From Limnephilus marmoratus (Eukaryota > Arthropoda > Insecta > Trichoptera > Limnephilidae): a stretch of DNA of 64,000 nt. The translations under genes were made by a program, and so were the position numbers. The notes beneath the pieces were generated by a model. That model was not told the origin of the DNA, did no database searches, and saw only the letters and a program-made list of their open reading frames with translations. Below are positions 62,411 through 64,000 of the stretch, in pieces (within the stretch, counting starts at the first letter, position 1; every line of letters starts with the position of its first letter). Location: the NCBI GenBank assembly GCA_917880885.1, contig OU862924.1, positions 29,244,465 through 29,308,464 on the forward strand. Reading direction: 5' to 3'.

Positions 62411-64000
62411 GCTAATTCCTACATACATTGTACAAAAATTAAAAAAAATCATGTAAAATAACTTTTTTTTCCGACTCAAACACAAGGGTCCCAACTTGTA
62501 GATTCTTTATTTAGGTACGATAATTTCTTATTTACATATATTCTCAATGAAAAGCTTACGAAAAACATGTTTTTTTTATCCTTCAAAACATGGTAAAATA
62601 TATTTTTTTTGTCCTTGAAAAATGGTATCCTTTTTTGGGACATGGCAACACTGGGCCCAGAAGTTATATTATTTTTAATTAAAAAAAAATGTCTTGTAAC
62701 ACCAATCGGCTTAGAAGTATCAAAAGATTAGACAGAAAGACAACGGCTTACGGAGCTTAAAAATGTTTTGTGTTCAGCAAATTATTGTTTTCACGGGTGA
62801 AAATGGATTTAAAATTAAGAAAATGGATTTAAAATGAAGATATATTTTGTTATGAAACCATTTTTAATATTAAAAAATTGAAGGCGAAATACAGGGCTAT
62901 TTTAAATTCTTAAGAGAATACATTTTTCATAAATTGAGGCGAGAAAAGTTTCTTTGAAACGTTAAATGCTTTTTCCGGAAAACTCGAAGGTCGTTGTTTT
63001 CTCTTGTGATGTTTATTACAGAAAAGTGTACAAAAAAAACGAATTGAAATATTTAATTTAGGGTTAACACCAAATTAAACCGAATACGGCTTTTAAATTT
63101 AATTTATAATTTGCGAATACAAGGCTATTAAACAATTTACCTATTGTAATAAAAAGCGAAAAATGCTTTTCTAAATTACAAAAAAATATTTATATTTGTA
63201 ATTTTTTTTCCAAAACCAATAGATTGATTATTTTGCAGAAGATTGTCAGATATATTCTATTGCTTTTTTCTATGTATTTTCACTTATTCAATTACACATT
63301 TTTTTTGTAACCATATTTTTGGCATTAGTAAAACACTAACTCACCAGTTGGAAACATTTTTTTTCTACTTTGTAATTAAAATAATACTTTGGGAATGTAA
63401 TGTGATATATATTTTAAATTGTATTTATAAATTCAATAAAATAAAACAAACCAAAAACAAAACAAAAACATAGAAATTATAATAACTAAACTAGTTTTTA
63501 CAGATCTATTATTATTTTAAATTATTCCGAAACATTTTAAAAGCTGAAATATTGATTTATTTGGTTTAAAATCACTTAATTATGCTTAAATGTTAATAGC
63601 TTAAAAAATGTTAATACCCAAAAGAAAAAGCAGAAAATATTAAAAAAAATTTTCAGCATAAGAAAATGAGCATAAATTATTTGTTTTGTTACTGAAATGT
63701 GAAATGGAATATTTAATGGGTGAAATAACATAAAATATATATTTGATTTTATTTCGAATTCTTTTTAATGTGAGAATTATTTTAATTGAACCTATTTTAG
63801 ATAGAATAGAATTATTTTAATTGTTAAATTAGGCATATAATATCATTAAGCACATACATACAAAAGTTTAAGAAAAGAGAGTTATTTATAAAAGGGGTAT
63901 TGTTTCATTGTGCATTCACGCAAACGAAGTATTGACCTTTATAAATAACCAGAGGGGATTATTCAGGTTTTACTAAAGGATAAGGAATTATCATTAAACT
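62411..64000. other. Very AT-rich DNA to the window edge
   Basis: Many A and T runs. One 76-codon plus frame (63243-63473), hydrophobic and K/N-rich, matches the base bias and has no motif. Nothing else is recognised. Confidence 0.35.

Overview
This window looks like AT-rich nuclear DNA of an insect. Its retrotransposon repertoire, short TTAGG telomere-type tracts and many hAT, mariner and tRNA-derived elements fit an arthropod with the ancestral insect telomere repeat. The order cannot be fixed by reading alone. There are no bacterial features, no CRISPR array and no operons.

Only one stretch looks like an ordinary host gene: a GC-richer, repeat-free 188-codon first coding exon on the minus strand (44377 down to 43814). 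It ends at a strong GTGAGT splice donor, and its remaining exons were not found. If they lie further left, much of the first 43 kb could be intron of this gene, which is inference.

Nearly everything else is mobile DNA, often nested. (1) Decayed non-LTR retrotransposon fragments lie at 1-948, 24.5-26.0, 26.5-27.3, 31.97-32.4, 35.7-36.0, 38.0-38.6, 46.0-46.2, 48.3-48.7, 50.1-50.2 and 58.5-59.3 kb; several have target-site duplications or poly-A tails. (2) Penelope-like element remnants at 42.0-42.5 and 54.1-55.2 kb carry a GIY-YIG endonuclease and four hammerhead-ribozyme-like cores in inverted pairs. (3) Cut-and-paste elements include several hAT-type copies with 8-bp target duplications (5973-6648, 7265-8291, 37113-37970, 46514-47266, 47667-48272), a decayed hAT with a transposase tail (34429-34898), a mariner pseudogene (60184-61101), a probable mariner-type shell (28438-31132) and a Harbinger-like MITE (21860-22017). 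(4) Several repeat families that I do not recognise recur through the window. I call them family A and family B (retroposon-like, poly-A ended), D (an AGATATTA minisatellite foldback with a TTAGG core), F (minisatellite inverted termini), I (a MITE-like family of about 330 bp), K (long inverted termini), O (palindromic units) and P (termini like GGTGACCGGACAACTCAG). (5) tRNA-like sequences sit in SINE heads and in foldbacks; the most striking is a 221-bp-arm palindrome (29243-29716) with one tRNA-like sequence in each arm.

The layout is a record of successive insertions. Examples are a LINE inside family I, a LINE tail inside a CTAGCTGG element with the empty site visible in a second copy, a hAT MITE inside a local tandem duplication, and a tRNA palindrome plus element K inside a mariner-type shell. 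The most unusual items are the paired ribozymes, the tRNA palindrome, family D, and a 5 x 57-bp in-frame amplification inside a LINE C-terminus.
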